Positions 47,461 through 56,473 of a DNA stretch of 64,000 nt are shown in pieces. Below the pieces are notes generated by a model. It was not told the DNA's origin. It searched no databases and saw only the letters and a list, made by a program, of their open reading frames with translations. Position numbers and translations under genes: made by a program. How positions within the stretch are numbered: position 1 is the first letter of the stretch; every line of letters starts with the position of its first letter. Source of the stretch: Kryptolebias marmoratus (lineage: Eukaryota; Chordata; Actinopteri; Cyprinodontiformes; Rivulidae); the NCBI RefSeq assembly GCF_001649575.2, contig NC_051452.1, forward strand, positions 1,412,026 to 1,476,025. The letters run 5' to 3'.

Positions 47461-47586
47461 TTTTTCAGCATTATGGAAGCGGTAGTACGACAAAAACACC
47501 GGGAAAATTTTTGTTTTGGTCGGTCGCCTTTAGAAATGGCGCACGACGTAAACGTCACACGCCGTGACGTAGGTTCCAAACGCTCC

Positions 47587-48299
47587 GTTGACGCCCTCGA
47601 GGTCGATACCGGGGCTTTGGTGCAGAACGGAGTCGTGCAGCTTGCCACACAGGAAGTAAGCGGCCCCTGGAGATCCGGCAGATCGGCGCTGAATCAAAGT
47701 TGTTGACTGAGCTGATGATCCAGGGGGGCGGGGGGGATCTCGACAACGACACGCGGTTCGTAGGTGGACAAGTGTTGTCTTGTTAAAGGACCGTATCTCT
47801 GAAAGTGTAGGACATGCCAGTCGTAGGACAATCGCTGACTAAGAGCTTTAAAAATAAAAAAAACGGACCGGACTTCTTTTGTTCCGCTTCTCATCCGAGG
47901 AGATTTCTCACTTGTGTAGATGTTGGTTTTTTTTTATGCCTTTCGTGTCGGTTAAGTTGCTCTTTAAGCGATTTACAATTACAGTCCGCTCCAGTTGACA
48001 AGCAAACGGCTCCTCTGTCTGCAGCACAGCGGGCGGATTTAATACCGCGGCGCACGAATGAACGGACGTCTTTGTCGTCGGGTGTCACAATGACATTAAA
48101 AGTGCAACAACAAATACTCCGAACCACTTGTAAAAACTACTAGAAATACAAACCAAATGTAAAATAGATAACACTATTTAAAAATAACACGACAGGGTGA
48201 AACTGTGGAATCGGTGCATCGAGTTGAACGTGGTTTTTGAGTCCGTTTGCTTTTGCTTTGAAGCACCTGCCGCACCTGCCAGAAGGCAATAGGTCAAAC
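47587..48299. other. Non-coding stretch, nothing firmly recognised
   Basis: A short piece, GCTTCTCATCCGAGGAG (about 47886-47902), is shared with the Penelope fragment at 43.38 kb. The minus frame at 47891-48127 next to it has no recognisable domain. Confidence 0.4.
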
Positions 48300-48690
48300 G
48301 GATGATCTGTCCTTGGTGTTTTTATTTGCCTTCCCGAGGCGGTGGGAGGTGTAAATATCCAACAATCGTCTGCAGCTTGTTCTTCCCGGGGATCCTCAGG
48401 AAGCGGGGGTCTCTGCTGGGACGCCTTGGTGGTTTGATGGTTCGATCTGTCCAGGGGAGATCAACAGGAACGAGGACACTAAGGGACGTAAAGGTGTGGA
48501 CCGACTCTGCACCAATTAAGGGAGAGGGGCGTTGGGTCAGTTCTATGTGGTTCCATAAGTCCCGGATAGTCTCCGTTGTTTTTGAGATGCTGTTTCATTG
48601 TCGTCCGACCACTATGGTGTCATCAGCAAATTTGACGTTTCTATGGTCCGGACTGCTGTCAAAGGTCCTGAGTCCCCCCCCCCCTGTTAT
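48300..48690 (-). pseudogene. LINE reverse-transcriptase relic
   Basis: The minus strand reads VKFADDTIVVGR around 48610-48640, which is the catalytic FADD box of non-LTR reverse transcriptases. Further downstream it gives IGAESVHTFTSLSVLVPVDL, PW and FLRIPGKNKLQT. These align in order with the region after the active site (the ...VESFKFLGV...LSW... and FLRKL... blocks) but with substitutions and stops. No 5' domains or 3' tail are seen. It is a short dead fragment; the clade is undetermined and differs from the LINE at 29.7 kb. Confidence 0.7.
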
Positions 48691-49004
48691 TAGCAGCTGT
48701 ACCACACAATGTTCCAACAGCTAGAAAAGCCTTTAAACGACTTCGGCCTGAGCCGTTCAGCTAACGGACAGGGAAAGGACTGGGAAAGTCAGTTGGAGAG
48801 GCTGCTGGTTGGATTCTGGACGTTATTTCTCGAGGAGCCGTTGAATAATTTGTGGCGGTTAGCGAACAAGCCGCAGGTTTTACTGAAACATCTGTTACAG
48901 CATGTGCAGCTCAGCTCAGCTGGAAAAGAGATGGAGAGCACCTTACAGATACCAGAAATATAGATATAGAAAATTCAAAAATCTGAAGTTGTTTTTGCTA
49001 CATG
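48691..49004. other. Non-coding stretch, nothing recognised
   Basis: The 84-codon frame at 48709-48963 has no known motif. Confidence 0.35.
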
Positions 49005-49009
49005 ATTAT

Positions 49010-49362
49010 CAGCCCCTCCAGGATTTCGCGGGCATTTTTTGTGATTGTTGCGGCTAAAATGGCTGATTTCGCGGGGCATTTTCCTAAAAGTTGCAATTTT
49101 TTTTTTNCAGGAAGTGACGTCACATCTCTTCTTCCTGAGTTATTTGAGGTTATTTTGTATTCCACGCTACACAAACCCACAAAGAAGAGACTAGACCGCA
49201 GAAACGGTGGCGAATCACTTTAGAAACAATAAATATTGGGTTAAAGTTGCGGGAAAGTTGCGGTGTTTTGGGCAAAGTTGCAAAAAGTCGCGATTTTGCG
49301 GGGTTTGCTTGATTTTGCGTTGATAGTTGTGATCGCAACATCACAAAATCCTGGAGGGTCTG
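49010..49362 (-). mobile_element. BED-hAT family copy I, internally deleted at a single N
   Basis: Left end CAGCCCCTCCAGGATTTCGC is the family 3' terminus; right end CCTGGAGGGTCTG is the 5' terminus inverted. The interior jumps at one N (49107) between the poly-A/TTGCAACTTTTAGG zone and CACTTCCTG. This omits the zinc finger and most of the right half. Flanking GATTAT and GATATT are similar but not identical. Confidence 0.87.
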
Positions 49363-51151
49363 GATATTGCTTTTGATTTGAGGGCATTCTGTAAAATGTT
49401 TAACACTTTTGGTTTGGTTACCTAACAGTTTATCAGCCTTACCAAGTATATATAAATATATGGAGGTATATACCAAGCTACACATAACTATCCATCTAAA
49501 GCTCAGCAACAGTAAAGATTTCCATCAATAAAAACTTACACAAAGTTTAGCTACAAACCCAAACACCCCTGGACAGCTTACACTCGTAACCCCTGTTTGT
49601 TGGGTTGACTTGTGATGCCAGATCAAACATAAAACAAGAACATAATTTAAAAAAGCAACCAAACCAGAGATGTCTCCTCACAGCGCCGTACAATGTTGTC
49701 ATAAATGGAAATTATTCATTATGGTCGATTTCTGTTTCACACTTATCTGACTGAACCCATATTGCCCTACATCTAGCCACGTCGTAGACTAAAGAATGTT
49801 GTTTCCTGCTGTTTCACCGTCATGAAGGTGTTCACATCCAACAGCAAGCAGTTTACCAAAGGCTTTTAAAGAGACACCACGTTTTTGTCACAGTAGTGGT
49901 TTCTAAAAACAACTTAAAGTGACTCCCCAGCCTCTAATGAAACAGCCAAGGCACCATTCGAATTGATCCAAGCGAAATGGTGCTCTAATAGTTCCTGCTT
50001 CTCTTTAAAAGGGCTTTTAAAGGAACCTTTACACCACAACGATGAGCCCGGGACGGGTGAGACAGCATCTTCCCGTCGCTTTAAAAAGGAATTGCTCCTG
50101 TTTTTGGCTCGTGTTCAAAGAGACCGAGATGCTTCAGACTAAACACTCCCCAGAGTGAATCCGCAGTTTCCTCGCCACTCGCCGCCGTTCCCTTTCTTCC
50201 TCCTTAGCAGCTTATTTCTGACTCCATCCATTATTTCTCTCCTTCAGCTGCGTTCCTCTTTTTTCCCCTCGCTTTCAGTTCCTTTCGAGTGCAACGCGTC
50301 AAGATCAGGTTGCCACGTTAGTACATTTTTTATAAAAGATTTTTATAACAGAAAGCCGGAGAACAGTCTTTTTTGGGGATTTAAACTGCTTCTCCCAACT
50401 TAAGTTTGTAAAACTGCATGTACTAATTTTTCATCGCTCATCAAACGGCAACATAGTGAACAAATTTTCATTAGGCACTAAAAACCTGAACATGTCGCAC
50501 ATAAAAAAATTATAATTTTGGCTTGTAGCAGCCCGAACAGTTTCAAATGAAAGTTCGAAAGTTAGTTCGGAATAATCTCTGTTTTTGGCAAGCTCAAGGC
50601 CACAGTGTTTGAGAGACCTTGCTTGTAGTCAGAATATTTACCAGTGGGAAGAAAACATGCTTATTTGTGGATGCAGCGTCTGTTCAAGTGTGCGATGTGG
50701 TTCTATTATCGCCACAGAGGGAACTACGGAAATAGAAGTATTATTGGTGCTACTATGAGGGAGAGATCCAGATTACCCTACAGTCAGAACTGTAAAATCA
50801 TAATATTATTGCCCAAATAATCCCCATTTTTGAATCTTATCCAACTGAATGACACGTCTAAAAAATGACTAATGCACATCAACACCCAATTCATTGCTAT
50901 AAATTTGAAATAAAGACCTGACTACACTACTTCCAATATTTATTAAACAGATAAATATCCCATCTTTGGGGGAAAAAGCACTTTTTTCAATAAGTAACTT
51001 CCAGCACACAACAGAAGCATAACTGCAACTTCGATAAATTCCACCGCCCAAATTAAAGCCACCATATTGTATTTTTGGAAGCAGTCTGCGCCCTAGGGAT
51101 ATGGGGCTGTTTTATTTATTATTTTTTTTGATACCACATACTCTCATCCAC
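49363..51151. other. Non-coding stretch, nothing recognised
   Basis: About 1.8 kb, AT-rich, no exon, RNA or transposon recognised. Confidence 0.45.
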
Positions 51152-51436
51152 AACATGTGAGGAGAGCTGCAGACCAGGGACAATCCAGAAATGCTCATGA
51201 ATGTCAGTTTAGAAGCTATCAAAGTTCTCAAATAAAGCACCTTTTGAGAATGTCAATGTTTGTTGGGAATTATCTTACAAAACTAGGAAGGATTTTTGGT
51301 TTAGATATAAAAAGTTATGTTTTTTTTACTGATTTTACTAAAAGAAAAATCGCAACTTTTAGGAAGTTACCCCGCGAAATCAGGCATTTTAGCCGCAACA
51401 ATCACAAAAAACGCCCGCGAAATCCTGGAGGGACTG
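51152..51436 (+). mobile_element. BED-hAT family copy J, 3' part only
   Basis: Starts AACATGTGAGGAGAGCTGC and runs to the terminus CCTGGAGGGACTG with the whole right half intact. The left terminus and zinc finger are absent. Its internal start is within a few bases of that of copy D. Confidence 0.88.
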
Positions 51437-52745
51437 ACTATGGTGACTTTTGGTTCGAATTAGCACAAAATGGCAGCCACCCCTACATCTGTGGCGTAAT
51501 CTACTGTTCTACACTTAAATTAAGACGAACAAATATGGACGACTTTTAGGTTTTTAGATGATTTCAACAACTCTGCGACTTCCGCGAAAGAAAAATCTGT
51601 CACAGAAATTCTTTGCGAAAGTTAAGTCACCCTTACAGTTGCTTTAAAATTTTAAGCTACACAATTGAATTCAATGCTAATGAGGATACTAATGGATAAC
51701 AGAGAAAGTAAAATGGCTCGTCGAGCCTCACCAATCCTTATGCATTTTAATGTATAATTACCTTATCAATATGAGCTAATATCGCCCCGTATTTGGGATG
51801 AAAACTAACTCCCCCTTTGTCAAATTTGCTCTGCCGACTCTCCGGGACGGCGAGCTAAGCGCCGCCTGCATTATAGATAACATTTAATCGCAGTCTGATA
51901 TCGGTTGACATAAAAGGCCCGAGCGTGGAGCAGCCTGTCCTCCATCGGCAACTGCTGTCAAGGTATTTTTTATTTTATTTTATTTTTTAATTTAAGTGGA
52001 GCACTTAACCTCGCCGCCGCTCCCCCAGTGACAAATCCGTGCAAGTGAATGAGAGCGTACTTTCCAGCAGGAAATGCAATTTTTTTGCAGAACAACTTTC
52101 ATTTGGATTAGCAAAAAAAAAGGTAATGAAAATAATAGCGGCAGCAGAAACTAGGTTAGGCTTGCGCAATGATGAAAATGGAACCAAGCCATATCATTTC
52201 CCTTTGTCTGATTCCAGCTTTGATATCATCATGTCGCCACGACCTATATTGCGAGTTCATCTCTTCCCAGCTGTGCCGCATCATCTTTTATTTATTTATT
52301 TATTTATTTTTTCCGCCTCGCCAGAGGATGATTTGTACTGTTAATTCGCCAGTTTGAGGTACTGGTGTGGAAAATCTGGACAGTGAGAGACGAATGGAGA
52401 CGCAGAAACCGAGAGATGGTTAAAAAAAAAAAAAGAGAGATAAGAGAGACTGTGAGCCAAGGAGGCAGCCGTACGAGCTATTTTTAGTCTCCAGCTGTGT
52501 GAGTCATTCTGAAACAGCATTGAGAACACCCGGGGGGGGACGACGTGTGCCGACGTGTGTTAAATCTATACACCAGTCTGGCTCACAATTCAACAGTGGC
52601 GTCAGAGTAACAGTAAGCCCCGTGGAAAATTCTTCCTAATTGAGCGAGCCGTAATCACGTGTTGCCAAGTGTGTCGAACGGACCGAGTTTGCGGCCTTGG
52701 GTTGGTTCACGCGGCACCACGAGTCTCTGAGAAAACGAGTAAAGC
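51437..52745. other. Non-coding stretch; candidate conserved regulatory DNA
   Basis: No exon recognised. From about 51735 to 52280 the sequence is non-repetitive, with homeobox-type TAAT/ATTA cores and CpG-containing patches. This is the look of conserved non-coding elements, but composition alone cannot show it. (TTTA)n lies at about 52285-52307. Confidence 0.3.
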
Positions 52746-52750
52746 CTACA

Positions 52751-53825
52751 GGTAGTGCTGGGCGACATGGATCATTTTATATCACGATAACGATATATAT
52801 CATGATATACCCCCAATTATGTACATTGTCAGTTATTCTCTGAAAAATATGAAAAAATAATCTAAATTTCTTACTTTTTTAAAGCTTTATTTTGAAGTGA
52901 CATTTAACTGAACTTTCACAAATGAGATCTGCTGCATTTTAGTGCAGCAATATAGATGTACCTGTTAGACGTAACAGTATCAAATGACAACAGACTCCAT
53001 TATCTTCGGCCGGCTATAGTTTCACTTTTCACAACTTTCCCGGCTCTTTTACAACTTGTTTGTTTGCACTTTTTGGATTGTTAAATATTCTTTTTTGNNN
53101 NNNNNNNNNNNNNNNNNNNNNNNNNNNNNNNNNNNNNNNNNNNNNNNNNNNNNNNNNNNNNNNNNNNNNNNNNNNNNNNNNNNNNNNNNNNNNNNNNNNN
53201 NNNNNNNNNNNNNNNNNNNNNNNNNNNNNNNNNNNNNNNNNNNNNNNNNNNNNNNNNNNNNNNNNNNNNNNNNNNNNNNNNNNNNNNNNNNNNNNNNNNN
53301 NNNNNNNNNNNNNNNNNNNNNNNNNNNNNNNNNNNNNNNNNNNNNNNNNNNNNNNNNNNNNNNNNNNNNNNNNNNNNNNNNNNNNNNNNNNNNNNNNNNN
53401 NNNNNNNNNNNNNNNNNNNNNNNNNNNNNNNNNNNNNNNNNNNNNNNNNNNNNNNNNNNNNNNNNNNNNNNNNNNNNNNNNNNNNNNNNNNNNNNNNNNN
53501 NNNNNNNNNNNNNNNNNNNNNNNNNNNNNNNNNNNNNNNNNNNNNNNNNNNNNNNNNNNNNNNNNNNNNNNNNNNNNGAGGTTCTTCGCAAAATAGTTAT
53601 TTTTTCTTCTTATTTATCACTTCTATAAACTGAATGTCTGCAAAGTGACAACACTAATACATTCGTCGTAGCCTACGTTATGAAATATTTACATGAATCA
53701 TTGATACAATTATGATAGAAACGACAGAAACTATAGAAACGACAGAGACTATAGAAGAAAATATATCACGATAGACACTTTTCTATCGTCCCCACGATAT
53801 GTATCGTTATATCGCCCAGCGCTAC
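52751..53825. mobile_element. hAT-like element ('GTAGTGCTGGGCGA' termini) interrupted by a gap
   Basis: Left end GGTAGTGCTGGGCGACATGG with ATCACGATAACGATATATA inside; right end ACGATATGTATCGTTATATC then GCCCAGCGCTAC, its imperfect inverse. CTACA flanks both sides (52746-52750 and 53826-53830). The interior includes 480 N, so any coding content is hidden. Confidence 0.8.
53098..53577. other. Assembly gap, 480 N
   Basis: Run of N inside the hAT-like element; apparent frames across it are meaningless. Confidence 0.95.
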
Positions 53826-53830
53826 CTACA

Positions 53831-55353
53831 TGCACTATTTTGAAAGACAAACTATGCATTTCCCTCAACACTAATTGGGTATTTTATGTCAAGACCTTAA
53901 ACTGTTTTTGTTTTGTTTTTTAAAGCTGCCCAGTTGCTTCCATCTGTATGTGAAACCAGAAGTTACAAAAAAAAAAAGGGGTAAATCTGAACTTTTGCTA
54001 AAATTAAAAGCCATAACACTCCTTAAAGGTTAATCCTAATTTGAGAAATGACGTTTAGAGCTGTTTTGCGTGAGAGGGATGACGCTCAGCTACTACCACA
54101 AACAAAATGTACCTCAGTATCCGGAAAACTTGTAGCCGTTTTGTTTTCCCAGGTCAGTTAGCAGCGACAGTCACCTTCAATCAATTTGACTCCAAAAGCA
54201 AATAAGTTCTTTCTGGGAGTTAGATTCAAATCTGTCCAGCGTTTCATGAGATAATTTGCTAACAGACAACTGTGTGAATGTGTGCAGAGACTGAAACATC
54301 CCTTTCAAAGAGGGCCATTCCAGGTGGGGAGAAAAACGGCATACAGAAAAGAGCGAATATATATATATATATATATATAAAAAACAGAAAATTCTCTTGG
54401 CATTTCTCACACCTCTCAAATTGAAAACCTGAACGACAGGCGGCCTCCTGTAAACCCAAACAGCCTTACAGTTTCGCTGCGGCGGTGTCGTTTGTTTAAA
54501 CAGAGAGGATTCCCCGGCGAGCTAAAGGTCATGTTTTGTTTTCGGCTTTTCTTAAATGGATTTACGGGCCCGGGAGTGGAGTTCGGTCCGGTCCGGTCCA
54601 GTCGGGGGGGTTCTGACATCTACAGACCTGCCGGATGAGCCAGCAGAGCAAACGGCATCAATCTCCGTTTCCCCCGTCTTTTCTCGAACGACACCGGCAG
54701 CACCATATTAGGCTCCTCTTGCATCTCGATGCATTAATATTCATCACAGGCTGATTGTTTCTTTTTCTTTTTTTTTGAGAGCTGCGAATTGCCGTCTTCA
54801 TCAGCGGGTAATAACACAAGGTGCCGTTAACGTGTTTTATTACTTTTGGACGGGCGATGGCAGACATGTCAGAAACCATGTGTGACCAGCGGTCTTCCTC
54901 TGTGCGTGCGCCTCGGATCGCGTTTAATTTACGACGACATAATTTGAGCCATTAATCATGCTGCGCTCAGCGTTTCAGACGCTTTTGCTTCATGTCTTTA
55001 TGTCTGCAGACCAGAAAAACATTGCAAAAACACATTTTAGGTGCTATAAGAAGAAATTATATCTTTTTTTTTTCCGAACAAATAGACAATTTCTTATAGT
55101 CCTGATGGTAGACGGTTTTATGAGCCATTCGACTCCATTTTATTCTGGGTTTTTTTTCTGCAAGTTGGGGCATTTTTCAAAATTGCTACCTCAGAGTTGT
55201 AGAACCTATCAAACAATTAGTTGCTTTGTTATCAAAAAAGCATAAAATCTAGTATATGGGTCCTGGGAGGCTTTTTTAGGGCGGCTGTCAGGTCCGTGTG
55301 GCGAATGCCGGTAGAGATGTGATAAAGCAACACAACACTTTACATTGTTATCT
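53831..55353. other. Non-coding stretch; (AT)n and a repeat fragment
   Basis: (AT)n microsatellite at about 54358-54380. A fragment of the 'GGCCATCTTGAATTG' repeat lies at about 54180-54275 (TTTGACTCCAAAAGC ... TTTGCTAACAGACAACTG). The interval 54640-54960 is non-repetitive with ATTAATATTCAT and CCATTAATCATG motifs and might be regulatory. No exon recognised. Confidence 0.4.
54358..54380. repeat. (AT)n microsatellite
   Basis: About eleven AT units. Confidence 0.95.
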
Positions 55354-55361
55354 GCCTATAT

Positions 55362-55576
55362 CAGGTGTGGGCAATCCTGGTCCTCGAGGGCCGCCGTCCT
55401 GCAGGTTTTCCTTGTTTCTCTGCTCCAACACACCTGATTCAGAGGTTAAATCACCTCTTCATGTTCTGCAGAAGCCTGTTAATCACCCATTGATTCAAAT
55501 CAGGTGTGTTGGAGCAGAGGAACAAGTAAAACCTGCAGGATGGTGGCCCTTGAGGACCAGGATTACCCACCCTATG
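55362..55576 (+). mobile_element. hAT-like MITE ('GGGCAATCCTGGT' family) with perfect target duplication
   Basis: Left end CAGGTGTGGGCAATCCTGGT; right end GACCAGGATTACCCACCC is its inverse. The interior has the GCTCCAACACACCTGATT/AATCAGGTGTGTTGGAGC inverted pair. GCCTATAT occurs exactly at both flanks (55354-55361 and 55577-55584), an intact 8-bp hAT target duplication, so this is one of the younger insertions here. Confidence 0.93.
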
Positions 55577-55634
55577 GCCTATATGGTTGGCAAAAAAAAA
55601 TCAACAGACAGATCAGAAACATGCCCATTACATA

Positions 55635-56473
55635 AGCCCCTTTTACACGGACCCTAACGGTCCCGGCTCCACTCTAATCTGCTTGCTTTGAGCACGTTTC
55701 CACCTGCATTTATTCGAGGCCGGTCCCTGCTTTGGAGCAGGGCCAGCCAGGTGGGCGGCGCCAGCTTAGCTCCTGTTCACTCATTGGTCGTGGGTGTGAC
55801 CAGATGCGAGCATAAAGAGCGAAGGTAGGAATATAAACAACAGCGTTAGCTTACCCTGCAGCGTTTCTGCCGTCTGTTCCCCAGCTGAAGGCGCTGTAAA
55901 GCCTGAAATCTCCGGCTGATAACAGCTGTCCTACTCCGCGCAACAATGGCGGCATCCAGAGCGTTTCTTCCACTGCGCCTCTCTTCCTGAAGTCTCAGGA
56001 GAATCCCCATAAGTTTAAAAACAGCAACAACACAGGGCCAACGTGGCTTATGTCGTTTGGTTTTCTCCTCCAGAGTTCATTCTTATTTAAATGGTGTACA
56101 GTGATGAGTCTATAACATGATGCTGTAGCTGTAAATTGTTATTTCAAGATGTTTATTGTATGGAAAACATCATATTGTCAACATTTGTATCATGGTAACT
56201 GAAGTATGGTTGTACTTTACTCTGCTGAAAAATTAATTAATAAAATCTAAGTTCTAAAAAAAAAAACACAGGGCCAACGTTGTCCATAGGGCTTCCGTTG
56301 TTTACACAACTTGCGCCAACTTTCGGTAGCGCAGCCTCAGCCCCGCCCCCCGCAACACGAGTAGGCGTTCCTCTGCTACCGACCAAACTGGCCCGTGTGA
56401 ACGCGATGCATTCTTTATCGAGCCGAGCCGAGTAGAGCCGGACTTCTGAATTAGGGCCCGTGGAAAAGAGGCA
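55635..56473 (+). mobile_element. PIF/Harbinger-like non-autonomous element hosting a retrocopy
   Basis: The left end is AGCCCCTTTTACACGG and the right end CCCGTGGAAAAGAGGCA is its inverse. GAGCCGAGCCGAGTAGAGCC near the right matches the inverse of the GGCTC-rich left end at 33.7 kb. Flanking triplets (ATA and TTT) no longer match as a TWA duplication. On the minus strand an Arg-rich frame (about 55850-55960) ends near GCAGGGTAAGC, as in the 45.1-kb copy. A poly-A insertion sits at 56045-56265. Confidence 0.85.
56045..56265 (+). mobile_element. Poly-A retrocopy with 15-bp target duplication
   Basis: ACACAGGGCCAACGT occurs immediately before (56030-56044) and immediately after (56266-56280) this 221-bp insert. 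The insert ends AATAAAATCTAAGTTCT then about eleven A, i.e. a polyadenylation signal a normal distance from a poly-A tail. This is the hallmark of LINE-mediated retroposition of a polyadenylated RNA. It looks like a 3' untranslated region; no coding part or source gene is recognised. Confidence 0.88.

Larger units (their letters stand above)
46617..47586. mobile_element. ISL2EU-like (IS4EU) DNA transposon remnant
   Basis: The left end (AGAGCTTTGGAACGTGACGT) and right end (CACGCCGTGACGTAGGTTCC followed by AAACGCTC) are imperfect inverted repeats. Inside are two converging reading frames: a broken THAP finger on plus (46713-46860) and a YqaJ/SWIM-associated domain on minus (47054-47460). As I recall, ISL2EU elements pair a THAP-bearing transposase with a YqaJ-like nuclease. 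At ~970 bp this copy keeps only the first exons of each and is inactive. Confidence 0.7.

Noticed and set aside
53049..53628. Frames of about 180 codons across 53098-53577
   Set aside because: Nearly all residues are unknown because of the gap.
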